Below, piece after piece: positions 12,180-25,200 of a stretch of 64,000 nt of DNA; positions within the stretch are counted from its first letter, which is position 1, and every line of letters starts with the position of its first letter. The position numbers and the translations under genes were made by a program. The DNA is from Chamaecrista fasciculata. Lineage: Eukaryota > Streptophyta > Magnoliopsida > Fabales > Fabaceae. The stretch spans positions 98,803-162,802 of the forward strand of contig QANZ01050028.1 of the NCBI GenBank assembly GCA_003254925.1, given 5' to 3'. Under the pieces are notes generated by a model, which saw only the letters and a list, made by a program, of their open reading frames with translations, did no database searches and was not told the origin of the DNA.

Positions 12180-13856
12180 ATGGTAGCAGCAAAGACGATG
12201 GAAATGGAAGAGACAACAAAGGCACACAGCAACAACAACACAGGAATTTCCGAAGAAGATTATCATATGCAACAGCTCAGATCCAAAGCAACGGAGCTTC
12301 TCCTCAGAGAAGAATGGAAAGACTCCATCGAAGCCTATTCACACTTCATCACTCTCTGCAAAAACCAAATCTTTCGCACACATTCACACTTTTCATACTC
12401 CGATCAGCTTCAAAAGCTTCGGAAATCTCTCTGCTTAGCTTTCTCGAACAGAGCCGAAGCAAGATCCAGACTGCGAGAGTTTCGATTAGCGCTTGAAGAC
12501 TGCGATTCAGCTTTGGAAATCGATGGCATCCACTTGAAGACTCTGATATGTAAAGGTAAGATCTTGCTCAATCTTAATATGTATTCCATGGCTCTAGATT
12601 GCTTCAGAATCGCTCTTTTGGATCCACAAGCTAATGGGAACTCTGAAAATTTAAATGGGTATGTGGAGAAATGTAAAAAACTCGACTTTCTTTCAAGAAC
12701 TGGGAATCTGGATCTATCAGATTGGGTTTCAGGTGGGTTTCGTGGGAAATCTCCAGAACTTGCAGAATTCGTTGGTTCTGTGCAGATCAAGAGATCTGAG
12801 ATCAGTGGGCGTGGCTTGTTCGCAACTAAGAACATTGATGCAGGGACATTGGTTTTGGTCACAAAGGCAATAGCGATTGAAAGGAGTATATTAGGGGGGA
12901 AAGATTTGAGCGAGGAAGCTCAATTAGTGATGTGGAAGGATTTCATTGATAAAGTTTCAGACTTTGTTGGAAAATGTTACAGAACAAGGGATTTGATCAG
13001 CAAATTGTCAAGTGGGGAAGATGAGGAATCACTTGAGGTTCCTGATATAGCTCTTTTCAAGCCAGAGACAAGCAAGCAATCTAGTGAAATTAATGAGAAG
13101 ATTGATATGGGAAAGTTGCTAGCTGTATTAGATGTGAATTCTCTAACTGAGGATGCAGTTTCAGCCGATGTATTAGGGAGGAAGAAGAATGATTACTATG
13201 GTGTAGGACTATGGTTACTACCTTCCTTCATCAATCATTCATGTTGCCCTAATGCAAGGAGATTGCATGTGGGTGACTATTTGATAGTTCATGCTTCTAA
13301 AGACATCAAGGCAAATGAAGAAATCACCTTTGCCTATTTTGATCCACTTTCTCCATTGCACAAGCGCAAGGAGATGTCAATGACATGGGGAATCCAATGT
13401 AGGTGCAAGAGATGCAAGTTTGAGTCTGAAATATTCTGCAAGCAAGAGATGAGAGAGATTGAGATAGGTCTAGAGAGAGGGATGGATGTGGGTGGAGCAG
13501 TGTATAAGTTAGAGGAAGAGATGAAGAGATGGAAAGTTAGGGGGAAAGAGAAAGCCTATATGAGGGCATCATTTTGGGATGCATATTCTGAGGCTTATAG
13601 ATCAGAGAGATGTATGAAGAGATGGGGAAGAAGGATTCCAACAATGGAAGTTGTGGTTTATAGCATCATGGATGTGATGGGAGGTGATGAGAGGCTGCTT
13701 AAGATAGTGGTGGAGGAGATGAAGAAGAATGGTGGTGGTGGTGGGATTGTGGAGATGGAAAAAGCTATCAAGTTGGCAAGGGAGGTGTATGGGAAGGTAG
13801 TGAAGAAGCAAGCAATGAGGACACTTCTTGAGCTTTGTGTTGGAAGTAATGAATGA
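12180..13856 (+). CDS. SET-domain protein with N-terminal TPR repeats
   Basis: This is an intronless 558-residue protein resembling plant TPR/SET proteins of the SMYD-like group. The first ATG in frame is at 12180; upstream in-frame codons have no ATG. Residues ~30-165 form TPR-like helices (LAFSNRAEARSRLREFRLAL, then a second repeat). The SET domain starts near residue 199 (SEISGRGLFATKNIDAGT), is split by a ~100-residue insert, and resumes with FINHSCCPNARR near 351 and EEITFAYFDP near 380. The Cys cluster CRCKRC (~407) is the post-SET zinc site. NHSC and the following Tyr are the cofactor and catalytic signatures, so lysine methyltransferase activity is plausible; its substrate is unknown. 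The C-terminal ~140 residues are charged. The nearest family I recall is the Arabidopsis TPR protein with a SET domain. Confidence 0.88.
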   Translation: MVAAKTMEMEETTKAHSNNNTGISEEDYHMQQLRSKATELLLREEWKDSIEAYSHFITLCKNQIFRTHSHFSYSDQLQKLRKSLCLAFSNRAEARSRLREFRLALEDCDSALEIDGIHLKTLICKGKILLNLNMYSMALDCFRIALLDPQANGNSENLNGYVEKCKKLDFLSRTGNLDLSDWVSGGFRGKSPELAEFVGSVQIKRSEISGRGLFATKNIDAGTLVLVTKAIAIERSILGGKDLSEEAQLVMWKDFIDKVSDFVGKCYRTRDLISKLSSGEDEESLEVPDIALFKPETSKQSSEINEKIDMGKLLAVLDVNSLTEDAVSADVLGRKKNDYYGVGLWLLPSFINHSCCPNARRLHVGDYLIVHASKDIKANEEITFAYFDPLSPLHKRKEMSMTWGIQCRCKRCKFESEIFCKQEMREIEIGLERGMDVGGAVYKLEEEMKRWKVRGKEKAYMRASFWDAYSEAYRSERCMKRWGRRIPTMEVVVYSIMDVMGGDERLLKIVVEEMKKNGGGGGIVEMEKAIKLAREVYGKVVKKQAMRTLLELCVGSNE

Positions 13857-14110
13857 GATATGAATGTATTGCATTATTTGTATTTTTCTTTGTTCTTCTT
13901 TTTCATGATTAGATTTCACAATTTTAGTTGATGTGAAAGTTGAAACCCTAGTTTTTCTTTTAGGCCAAAGATCAACTCAAGTTGTCACGGATACCAATGG
14001 CTCTATGCAATTCAATCTTATTGAAAGATTTCTTTGTTACAACCTTGTCTTAGAACCTTTCTAATTCTCTATGATCATAATATGTATCAAGTTAAATCAC
14101 ATTAAGATAT

Positions 14111-15064
14111 TTAGGGTGTGTGTGGGATATCAGTATATAATGAAATGATGATTTTTTTTTTGTAAAGAAATGATAATGAGAAAATTATGTAATGAAAATG
14201 GAATGTAAAATGATGATTTTTTGGTCCATGATTTTATATCGATTCAACAAACCGGTCCTTAAGAAGTGAAATGTTGTCTCGGCCTATAAAAAATCACATT
14301 CATCAACGATTCGATCTGTTTCTCAAATTCGATGACAAAAAAATATATTCTGGGACCAAAATAGAATAATCTTTACAAACTCATGGACCAAATAATTTAT
14401 CTTCAACCAACAACAAATTATTATGCAGAATTTGATAAATAATTTCAACAGTATACCGTACATAAAAAAATAAGATAATTATATGAAAAAATAATAATTT
14501 ATTTGAAAGATTATTGTTTTTTAATTTTATTTTAAATTTTGATACTACAAAAAATATTACCATATATATATACTAGAGAAAAGACCAAAATGTATATTTT
14601 TGGGGTATGAACTATATAATTTTTTGAATTTTGTTTTTCAATTGTTGCACTCCAAAAAATATTTATATATTATTATTATTATTATATATACACACACTAC
14701 ATATATATATATATATGAGAGAGAGTATGAGTAAGAAAAAGAGAAAAAAAAATAGTAAGAAATGATAAATGGAGAGAGAAAATTGTAAGTGTAATAAATG
14801 AGGGTATTGAAAATTACCATTTTGCCAAATAGTTTTTTTTAGATTTATATTAAAGTATAGGTAATTATAGGTATTTTAATAGGGGTATGTTAGTAATTGG
14901 GTATAAAAATGTAATGAAATGATGTTGTAATGAAATAATATTTTTGTAATGAGTTTGTAATTGGTAAATAAACAGCTTTTTTGCACTGTAGCTCAAGTTA
15001 TGTATTGAAAATGGAGATAATGAATTTGTAATGACATTATAATTGAATCCCAAACACACCCTTA
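14111..15064. mobile_element. PIF/Harbinger-like non-autonomous DNA transposon
   Basis: The terminal inverted repeats start GGGTGTGTGTGGGAT on the left (14114) and GGGTGTGTTTGGGAT on the right (minus strand from 15061). They are flanked by TTA on both sides (14111-14113 and 15062-15064), the target-site preference of PIF/Harbinger elements. The ~948-base interior is AT-rich with repeated ATGAAATGATG-like and TGTAATGA-like words on opposite strands near the two ends, and it encodes no transposase. It is therefore a non-autonomous, Tourist-like element just downstream of the SET gene. Confidence 0.75.
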
Positions 15065-15198
15065 ATCTCAAAATTATATTTTATTACTGTATTTTTTTAA
15101 CTTTTTGTCTTTATAAAATACATTATATTTCATTAAAAGATTTAATAGTTCTCAAATAAGTAAAATAAAGAAAGATCAAACATGTAATTTAATAGTGG

Positions 15199-15415
15199 AT
15201 AAAACTTATATCAAATTTTTTATATTCTTGCTATCAAGTTCCACCAATCACAAATCTTGATTACATTCTCTCTCTTCAATGATTGGTCACGCAAAAAGTG
15301 GTGTTTAATATTCTCTCTCTATCATGATTGGTCATATATAAAATTTTTGTCAAGTGTCAAATGTTGATTGGAGAACTTAATAGCAAAGATGGAGGGAACT
15401 TGACATAAATTTTGC
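15199..15415. repeat. Short imperfect foldback (MITE-like)
   Basis: The left arm (about 15203-15255, containing GCTATCAAGTTCCACCAATCA) pairs imperfectly with the reverse complement of the right arm (about 15360-15413, containing GATTGGAGAACTTAATAGC). The whole unit is ~215 bases with a short spacer that includes two further TGATTGGTCA-like words. No target duplication could be fixed, so the superfamily is unassigned. Confidence 0.6.
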
Positions 15416-16283
15416 TTTCTACTACTTGAATTATTTTATGATCTTCTTATCTACACCTATATTCTATCACAAACAGTAGTCTTAAATTTTAGACTAAACT
15501 CATGATAATGACAAATTTCTTAATTTAATTCCCCAAAAATAAAATTATAAAACTTAATTCTAAAAGGCATAATTATAATCAGCTTGATGTTTTTGTTAAA
15601 GATATTAACAAAATTTTTTATTACAACCACAATGTAATTCTAAATTTTATTGATATAAATTTTATTCTGAATAGAAATCAATGTAATGCAAATCCCAATC
15701 AGATAGATATTTAATTTAAATAAACGTCTTTACAATATCTCCGGCACTGCTAACAATCTCAAATACATTACAACGTTCTACATAAAAATAGAAAACATTT
15801 TATAGTATATAACAATTACAGCAAACCTAGGAAGATATAGAGTATAGAATAACATTAAAATTCTATTATTGACGTCACAGACAATCAAGGGCAAAGAGGT
15901 CGTGCTTCAAACTACTTAGGATGATCTCAGCTTAATTAGTTCTTGCATCACCTACAATTCTATAACTGTAAATAAGATATTCATGGACCCTCGAGTTACG
16001 CAAGCAGTTAAATTGCAGCTATAAACTTTATAGCAAAAGTAATACCATAAAAAAATCTAGTCCAGCATTGTTGATATCCTTCTCAAATAACGTTTAACTA
16101 AAAAAAATGCCAAGAATCGTTTTTTTTCCCAGAGAAAATTACATAAACAAACAGCAATAGCTTCAGTGCACGTACAAACATCCTGTCCAACACTAATCAC
16201 AAGAGTGAGTATTCTTCATCCAACTACACAGGAAGCTTGTCTGGTTCAAAAACCACACAAATTAGGAGAGCGAGCACCATATC
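15416..16283. other. Intergenic and RSA1-type gene 3' flank
   Basis: No gene is seen. The sequence is AT-rich; the part nearest 16283 is likely the 3' UTR of the minus-strand RSA1-type gene. Confidence 0.5.
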
Positions 16284-19200
16284 TCAAATATCAGGCATTC
16301 GCACCAGCTTATTATATAGTATTCGATCATCTCTCCCGGTGTTGCTCTCTAATAATGCACTTTGTACAAGTTCCTGATTCAAATAAAGCATTATAATGCA
16401 GGTCTTAGAGAAAATAAGAAAGAATAATGAGACTAATGTGCTAAAAATATGGAGAGATTCTCACATTTGCAGGCAATAAAGTATAACTAAACATTTCCAA
16501 TATCTGCTTACCTTGACATCCCTGTGAGAGAGGAATTTCCCAAGATTGTGGACAATTAATCTCATATCTTCAACCTGAAAGGCAATATATGCTTGTCACT
16601 ATTCTTAAGAGGAACTTAAGAAACAGTAAATAAAGAGAACAGTGCTTACCCTGATGTACCCAACTCGATTCCGATCAAAAAACCGGAAAGCCTATTATGA
16701 GTCAGAAAATAAACATTAAGACAACAAAACCAAATGTCATTTGCATGATTAAAAAAAGAAACATGACCAAAAACGGTGTAAAGAATGCACATGAAATACC
16801 CGCAGTAATTCTTTGTCTGCGGCAGCGTCCTTAACATTTTGGTTTTCTTTATTACTCTTATCAACTTTATCTTCCGTTTCTTCATTGGAATGAGTGTCAG
16901 ACTTAGATTCTTTTACTTCTTCTTTAACCTTAGGTTCCTCTTCCTCCTTAGAAGTTTCGTCTATTTCTTTATCAATGACAGTGGCATTATCAGTTTCAAC
17001 ATTTGTGCTGCCTTTTTGGTCTGCATTTTTCTCACTAGCTGAATCATGCTCAGGACTACCATTTTCCATTTCTTCAGGATCCTCCTCTGGATCTTCCTCC
17101 TCCTCTGTTCCATCTTCCATCTTCACGTCATCATCTTCAACAACAGAGCTATCATTCTTTGCAGTTTTCTCATCATCTGCTTTTACTGTATTTGATGAAT
17201 CCAAATTAGATGATTCAGTTTTCACAGAAGGATCATCACCCTTGGGATCATCACCCTTTGGACGCTTTGCAGGCGTTGCTTTGACATTTTCCTTCTCCTG
17301 TTCCTCTTCTCGCTGCCTCTTTCGCTGGTTTCTTTTCATCACAAATTTAATGCGCAGTTTCTGTTTTTTTTTTTCAAGGGAGGAGAGGTACAAAATTGTA
17401 ATTCAGTATGCCTCCGAAGAATCAAATCAGACAAAAAATCAACAGAACAAATTTTAACCAACCTGAAGAAATGTCAAAATTCGACATCCCATTTGATACT
17501 GAAGCATTTCATATAATGATTCAGCAAATAATGAAAGCTGCATAAACAAGCAAGGGATAAATAGGCTATAAAAAGGTTTCAGATTTTCAACATGAGAATT
17601 GGATTGCATGTTTGCCAAGAGGAAAAAGGTCGCAGATGAGGGAGATAGATACAACTGCTGCATTATAGAAGCAAATAAAAGCAGGTAAACAGACCTCAAA
17701 TGTTGATTCTTCAATGTCTTTGTCAGTGTAATCCAACAGAGAATCCAGTGAAAGTGACAATGAACGTAGCTGTAACAGAAATAACAAACTTAGACTGGTG
17801 CATTTTTTTATAGAAAATGTAACTTTTCTTTCTACAACTGTGCAAAGTTAGCATACCTTGGATTCTTTAGACCCCTTCGTCTGGAGAATAAATCCAGAGT
17901 GTCGAGGAGGTTCATCAGACTTCCTCTTTTCTTTCACTTCTTTACTGGATTTGGTTTTAGATTCATCTTTTCCGCCCCTCTCTTTTGTTACTTTTACATC
18001 TTTTGACTTATCACCATCTTTCAATTTACCCTTGCCATTATGAGTATCTTTCTCAGAAGCTTTCTGCTTATCTATCTCAGTTCCACTTTTTTCACCAGAT
18101 GCTTTATCAACCTTTTTGTCATCCGCATCAGACTTTGTGCCTGCTTTATTTGGAACAACCTTATCTTGTTTCCCAGAGGTAGCAGGCTTTGACTTTAATT
18201 TAGGAACCGTCTTTTCAGATTTGTTCACCTCAGCCACTGAGTTATCTGCATCAGTAGTCTGCTTGGGTGTACTTTGTGTGTCAGCTTGTACCTGAGGAGC
18301 CACTACATTCCCTTCATTCTGTTGGTCAGAAACCTCCGCCTTTGACACTCCAGCAGTCACTTTTTTTTTAGGTACTCGCTTGATGATTTTCTTCTTTTTT
18401 GTTGTTTTCACACCAGAATCATTAACTGTTGTAACTGTTGCATCTGACTTGTCTTGCGGTTTATCATCAGAATTATTTGTTCCCTTCTTATCTTTCACCT
18501 CAACACCATCTGTTTTCCCCACAGAAGCATCCTCTATAGATGCCGTTTTTGCAGAAGCACTATCCCCACTAAGATTCACAGAAGATTTTTCGTCCTGAGC
18601 AGGAACATTTGATATCATTTTGTCGGCATTGTCCTTCTCATTTGATTTGTCCAGTTGTTTGTTGGCAGTACCATTAGTCTTATTGGCAACTTTCTGCTTC
18701 ACAATCTTCTTTATAATCTTCTTTTTCACAGTCTTCACAGTACCAGTAGTCTTAGGAGTGGCAGGTTCCCCTTGCGCCTTTTTATCGACAGTCTTGACTT
18801 CCTCAACATTGTCAGCCCCATCATTTTGGGCAGGTTTATTGTTAATCGCTCCACTCTTTTCTGCAACTTCTTTCTTAACATTATTGCTTTTCTCCTTTTT
18901 GACATCTGGTTGTCCTGATGTTGCAGAAACTTTCTTCTTCTCCAATTTGTCTAAATTAGAACCATAAAAGTATAAAAGAAGCCAGGCACAATAGTTAAAA
19001 TGGATGGATGAGTAGAAAAATTGGTTGGATGACCTGCACAAGATAAAGACATTCTCCACTCACCTTTGGGTGCTTCCTTGTTATCTCTTGACTTCTGGTA
19101 CAATATAAAACAATTATTAAAAAAAGGAGACGGCAAGCTAAAAAAATATGCCTTCAGATAAAAGTATCCTGCAAAATAAAATCATGAACAAACTTCATCA

Positions 19201-22200
19201 ATAGAGACAGACCTCTCTTTTTAAAGAAAGTTTATGCTCTCTCTCAGCAACAGCCTTCTTGTGAGCAAGCCACTGGTTACGCCAAGCATCCAGTGAGGGG
19301 AGGCAGTCAGACAAATTGGGAACAAACAGTACAGTGATCTCCTTGTGACTAAACAGACCATTTTTGCCAACTCTATCATAGTGTATCTGCAAAGTAAAAA
19401 GATATTAATTTTCCAAGTCATAATAGGCAAATAAGCGAAAAAACCAAAATAAGACCGTCTTAAACCAAAATCATTAGAAAGGGTCATTACTGCTATTATA
19501 GCCTTGATTTTATTCCCAAAATTTAGTTTTTCCACAATAAAACAGTTCCACCACCATATGATTATGAGGCATAGATCACGGGAACCCAACTAGGCCAAAG
19601 GGCATTAAAAACCTAGAGTTCTTCGAAGCACAGCTAGCAGAAATCCAGGGCAAATAATAAAAAAAGTGTTTTCAGTTAGCAGTGACTAAAGAATGTATAC
19701 ACAAGTGATACAAATTTATGCCAATGCTCTAAAGCAATTTCATCCAGTTTTTCACAGTAACCACTATTGTTTAGTTCACTGCTTGCGTGCACAAGTGTCT
19801 TTTTGTGAGCATGTGGCTGAATTGAGAGAATTTCTATTTTAGTTCAATAACTTACTCAGAATAACCTCTTAAAGATTTGAGCAAACAACTACCAATAAAA
19901 AACATACTATACATAACCTATAATAGCAAAAGGAACCAATGTTTTGCAATTCAAAGAATCATGAATATGATAGAGATATGAATGGCCTTTCAGTCAGTAT
20001 TGTAAGCTGTAGTTCCAAACAAACTGAATATAGATATATCTACTGCAACATAACCAGAGTAACCAGACCAGCACCTCAAGGAAACGATTCCACTGCTGAC
20101 AATTTTGCAAATCAAGTTGTACAACATCCTTTGCATATCTACAAAAAAATGAACAACTTAAGCTAACCCAGTGATGGATACCATAAATTCAACCAATGAT
20201 CAGCAGCCTTAAGCATAAAAACCTGAGGGCTGTCTGGATCAAGGAGTTATCATCAACAGATGGATCATCCCCATCAACAGATTCACAACGTCCACCAACT
20301 GCCATAAAAGAATGGTCCTTCTTAAGGACAGCAAACCTAAGGATATTGCAGATATGAGGGATGCGATCGTCAAAACTTTTATCAGATGACAGATCCTCCA
20401 GAGCACTCCTACTAAGTCCGCTCAACAAAATTATCTGACCACGGGAGAAAAGTTATTTGGATACTGAAAATAATTATTTACAGTAAGTGTGATCGTGATA
20501 AACAAGAATAAGACGGACAGTGGACCAAATAGACAATTAAAGGAAAGATAAGCTACTTCCGAAAAATCCACACCTCATTTTTCCATAGAAGCTCATAGCA
20601 TCAGACCTGCCTTTCGTTTATTAAAGGATACACAAGGGAGGCTAAGTCATTAACTCATTATATTCATATGAATATCATCAATTCCAATTTTTTCTCTTAG
20701 CGATGTTAAGCTTCTTAATAAGAAAGCTTAAGAATATAAATAAGAGATTTTTATTAGCAACTAATTTCATTTATATGGCTGACACTTCCAATAAAGTTCC
20801 TTCAGCACTTAAGGTATTAAAATTCCAAAATTTTCCAACTTCTTTCTTCATTATGCTAATCCAATTCCTCTTATTTAACCCTAGAAATCATAATTCAGAA
20901 ATACATGTGAAGCTCACAAGCTATCAACAACCGCATTCCACAAAATAAATTAGACCACCCTTTTTATCATATAAAAGAATATCACAAGAGAAGACTGATT
21001 AAGTACTGGGGGGAAGAATAAAACAAGACATGCAAACTAAAAGTTCAGAGCTAAGTGTCCTAATTTTACAAAAGTCACAAAGCTGCCCAACATATCCAAG
21101 GTAGAAACCTCCCTAACAACAAGTTGAGCACCAGACGGAAGCCAAGCTCACAAACACTAATTCATTGAATTCAACAAAAATCCTACTCTATAAGAAGGGA
21201 ACCTCAACTTCTAAACATAAATCTTCACAGTAAAATTGAAAATTTTCACCATGTTTCTTAAGATAAAATTTTCACCATGTCTTTGAAAAACTGTATAAAC
21301 TTTTAGTTAGAAGCTAAAAATTCATCCACAAAGACAAAATCAATGATACACTTTAACATGCACACAATAACAATTGACAAAAACTATAAGTTAATTACAC
21401 TACAAGAAATTTCAGACAGAAATTAAATGGACAATGCCTTCTCCAATGGGTCACATATTCAATCAATAGAATCAGATTACAATGTTTAAAGATAAACCTA
21501 CTTTTGCATTCCAAACTGTATTTCTTTGTTCAGAACTTGAAGGTTGTCCAACCAAAAGATTTGTGGACGAATCTCTGGGCTCAGCACGACTTTCTTCTTC
21601 AACAAAATCATGTTCAAAACTGCTTCACTCAAGAAAGGTAAGTATTGTATATTTTGATCTTAATTTGCATTTGTTAAAAAAAAAAAAACAGTGCTCCCAA
21701 TTCTGAGGAATCTGAAGTGGTAGAAAAGATAAACTCAAACAACATAAATAAACCAATAATTCCTTTCATAGTCTCCAAAATTGTTTAAGGGAAAAGAAGT
21801 TAAGACCAAAAAGAAAAAGTAGGTTTATACAGCTTTCCGTAACTAGTTAGTATGATATCCCAATATTCTGTTTTTATCTCCAAGTCATCAAGGACCAGAG
21901 TAGTAATTAACAGTTGTTAAAAATTACATACCATGTATAAAAATATTTTTCATAATTAGATTGCAGAAAGGAAGATTCTGTGCTTCAAGGTAAGGTAGAA
22001 ATAAGAAAATATAGAAATAGAACTCAACACATAATGCACCTTTCATAGAAATATCTTGGTGCAATGCAACTGTGATGACACAAAGAACAAAGAAAGATAC
22101 CTGATAGGAGTATGAAGGGACAGTTTAAGATCAACCTTTGGCCAGTTTACAACAGCCTAAAGCATTTGACATAATATTGTTAACACAATATCCAACCATC

Positions 22201-25200
22201 ACTGATTCACTGTCAAACAAAGGAAATCATAACATAAATACTTAAATATACCTTGCAGAATTCAGGGGACACAAAGAGCCGGGGGTATCGCTTATCTAAT
22301 GAGAGGTAGTCCCTTTCACTATCCACCAAACTGGATGGGTAAACCTGTTCATCATGCAGATTAAATAAACAGTCAAAGAATTAACAAATTTCATTTCACT
22401 ATGGGCAGATAAGTCCCAAAATGTTATACTGAAGGAATGTGGACATCATAAACCCAGGGGAAGAGAAGTATTATTTTCAACAGATCAATTCACATTGATT
22501 CTCAGAGAGGCGAACTTCCAATGTAGGCTAAAAAGAGTATGCACACATTCTTGCAGACCTATATGACTTTTTCTCCTAGTCTAGAGCCTATAGTAAAATA
22601 GTCCTACCAAAAAAAAAAACATTAAACCAAGGCTGATGGTATAAGGAATACAGAAGGATTTAAGCAATGACCAACAGGAAGGACTAGGAAGAGATCATTA
22701 AAAATGAGGAAAAAGAACATGAAACAACAATCATGACTCATGAGCCAAATAAACAAAAGAAATTTGAGGAAACACACTCATAACCAAGGACCATGGGTAC
22801 AAATGGAGATGACATCAAGAAAAGATGTCTTATGACCTACTTTAAGATCACAGAGAACTACACAATAAAAAGAGAATCTCGAGACAAGAGGGTTCAGCAA
22901 AAGGATAAAGTACTGTCAGTTCATTGTTACAAGAAAGACTAAGACTGTCAAGGCCACAGCCACAGATCTTGACAAGGTAAACACAACAAAGAAACTAGAT
23001 CCTTGAAGTGTAACATTCTCGTAATGATTAAGCAACTAAGTTCTTATTTTCTTTTACCTTGCAGACATAATCTCTCCTTTTTTCTTTAACAGGTGAATGG
23101 TGCCTTCAGCATAACAGAACACCGAGTTAGTTAAAAAAGGCTGCAAGATATACCAGCAGCTAGATATTTAGAACCAGAGCAGGACGCAAAAAAACAAAAA
23201 ATCATCAAGATCCACCTATGAGAAACTTCATGATGTGGGGAGTCACGACGTGTAGATCTACCACCCTCCTTTGTCAAAGATGAACCACGGGGATCCTTTG
23301 AAGTAGCACGAGGAGCTTTGGAAGTAGCACGAGGACCTTTTGAAGTAGCACGAGGATCCTTTAAGAGCCTCACCGGGCTTCGTTCACGCCTAGTTTCAAG
23401 GGCACGTTTGCGCTCTCGCTCCCTCTCCCGCCGCTCCAAAATGCGCTCCCTTTCGCGTTCCCTTTCTCGTTCACGTTCTCGCAGTCGTTCCCGCTCTTTC
23501 TCCCTTTCTCTATCCCTCTCTCTCTCACGCATGCGCTCCCGGCGACGTTCCTCTTCCCTTAGCTCAAATTCTCTAAGATAACCAGCCCGGTCATCCTTGT
23601 GGTCGTCGTGTCCTGGGCGTGACAAACTTCCCGGATAATCTGACTCCTCCATAGCACTCCCATGAAGCCCTTTTCCACTAGCATAGTCCCTTCCAGGTGG
23701 GAGGCTCACTCCATAATTAGGATTTGATGCACTTTGGGAGTATAAGAGATCATCTACGTTTCTCCTTGGACCTGCCCCTAAAATGGATGGAGTATGTTGA
23801 CTGCTATATGAAGAACTTAGCATTGACGAACCACGAGGATCGGTATCCATTCTTCCTCCGTAAGACAAAAGATCTTGGGTGGGATGACGACTAGCAGCAG
23901 CCCTTGCTGCAAGGTAATCAGTTTGTCTGCCAGAAACGTGTTGCTACTCAGTGTAGGGAGAAATATTTATACTATTTAAGATAGCTAGGTACTGTTGAGC
24001 AGTTCTGCTCAGTTTCGTCAGAGATACAAAAAGGAAAACCAGCTACCTTAACATAGGCACTCTTTACAACAAAGGAAAGCCCTTTGGAGTTAATTAACAG
24101 AGGAATGGCAGCACAAGTTGATGGATGAAACCAAGTCATATTTGAACAAAAATACAATGCACATCCATTAGATAAATACCTGGTACTCCCGTCAAGTGAG
24201 GCAGATTGGAGAGACTGAGCTTTCAGCAATTGCTCTTGTCGAAGCAAAGCTGCCTGATCAAGGCGCTCATATATTTCAGGTTGCTGTACATTGAGAAAGA
24301 AATGCAATATAATAACTTAGAGATAACAATTAGATAAGCGCAAAATTTTTCCATCTATCACATTCTGAATAAAACTAAAGAAAAATAGAAAAACTATTAT
24401 AATCTTTCCATGGGTATGCATTTACCTGATGACCAAATCCCACAGGATCAGCAGCATATCTTCCAGTTGGATCACTTGGTAAGTCTCTACCCATATATGC
24501 ACTCTGTCGTTCACCATATTGCCGTCTATCTATTCCTGAATAATCCAAAACCTTATCACCATACAATTGTTCTGATTTATGACCATATGCATGGCTTGAC
24601 GACGGGACATAGTCTCCGGAAGCAAATTTAGGTGAATCAGAAACATTTAGAGCATAACCTCCACGACCTTCCAAAGCTGAAGGCCCAGCTCCCTTGGCAC
24701 TCAATGAAGGAACCTATTCAAAGTAGTTACATGGTTTAACATATAAAGCAAAACTAGGACCAAATATCCTCACTAACTAGATTTAAATTTTCCTTGGTAA
24801 TTCGGTATCATTTTTACAGTCATGTCAAACTTTTTTTTCAATACAATTATACAAGCAATACAAGGAAAAGGATGTACAAAATTTCAGGAGTTACTTCTTT
24901 TCTATTGTAAACAGGCCTAATTGAATATTTTACACCTTTACACCCCCCTCCCCCAAAAAAAAACCACCTATTCACTTTGTTAGAACCGTTGATTTTATTT
25001 GATTCAATTTTGAGCCTTTACCACAAACTAATTTGTAAGTACAAACCCCCTACATCCACTGAACAGCAATTACCCCCAGCCCAGTTATTGTTCAATCTGC
25101 CCTCTATTTCTAGCCAAGGGTGAAAAATCATATATTCCTGGCTTAACCCTGATTACAAGTATAGCCAATTAAAATTAATACAAAATTATAATTAGGAAAC

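Noticed and set aside
12410-12862. 150-residue minus-strand frame
   Set aside because: It is the antisense shadow of the SET/TPR coding exon with no family resemblance.
16894-17457. 187-residue Ser/Phe-rich plus-strand frame
   Set aside because: It is the complement of the acidic exon of the RSA1-type gene; composition alone explains it.
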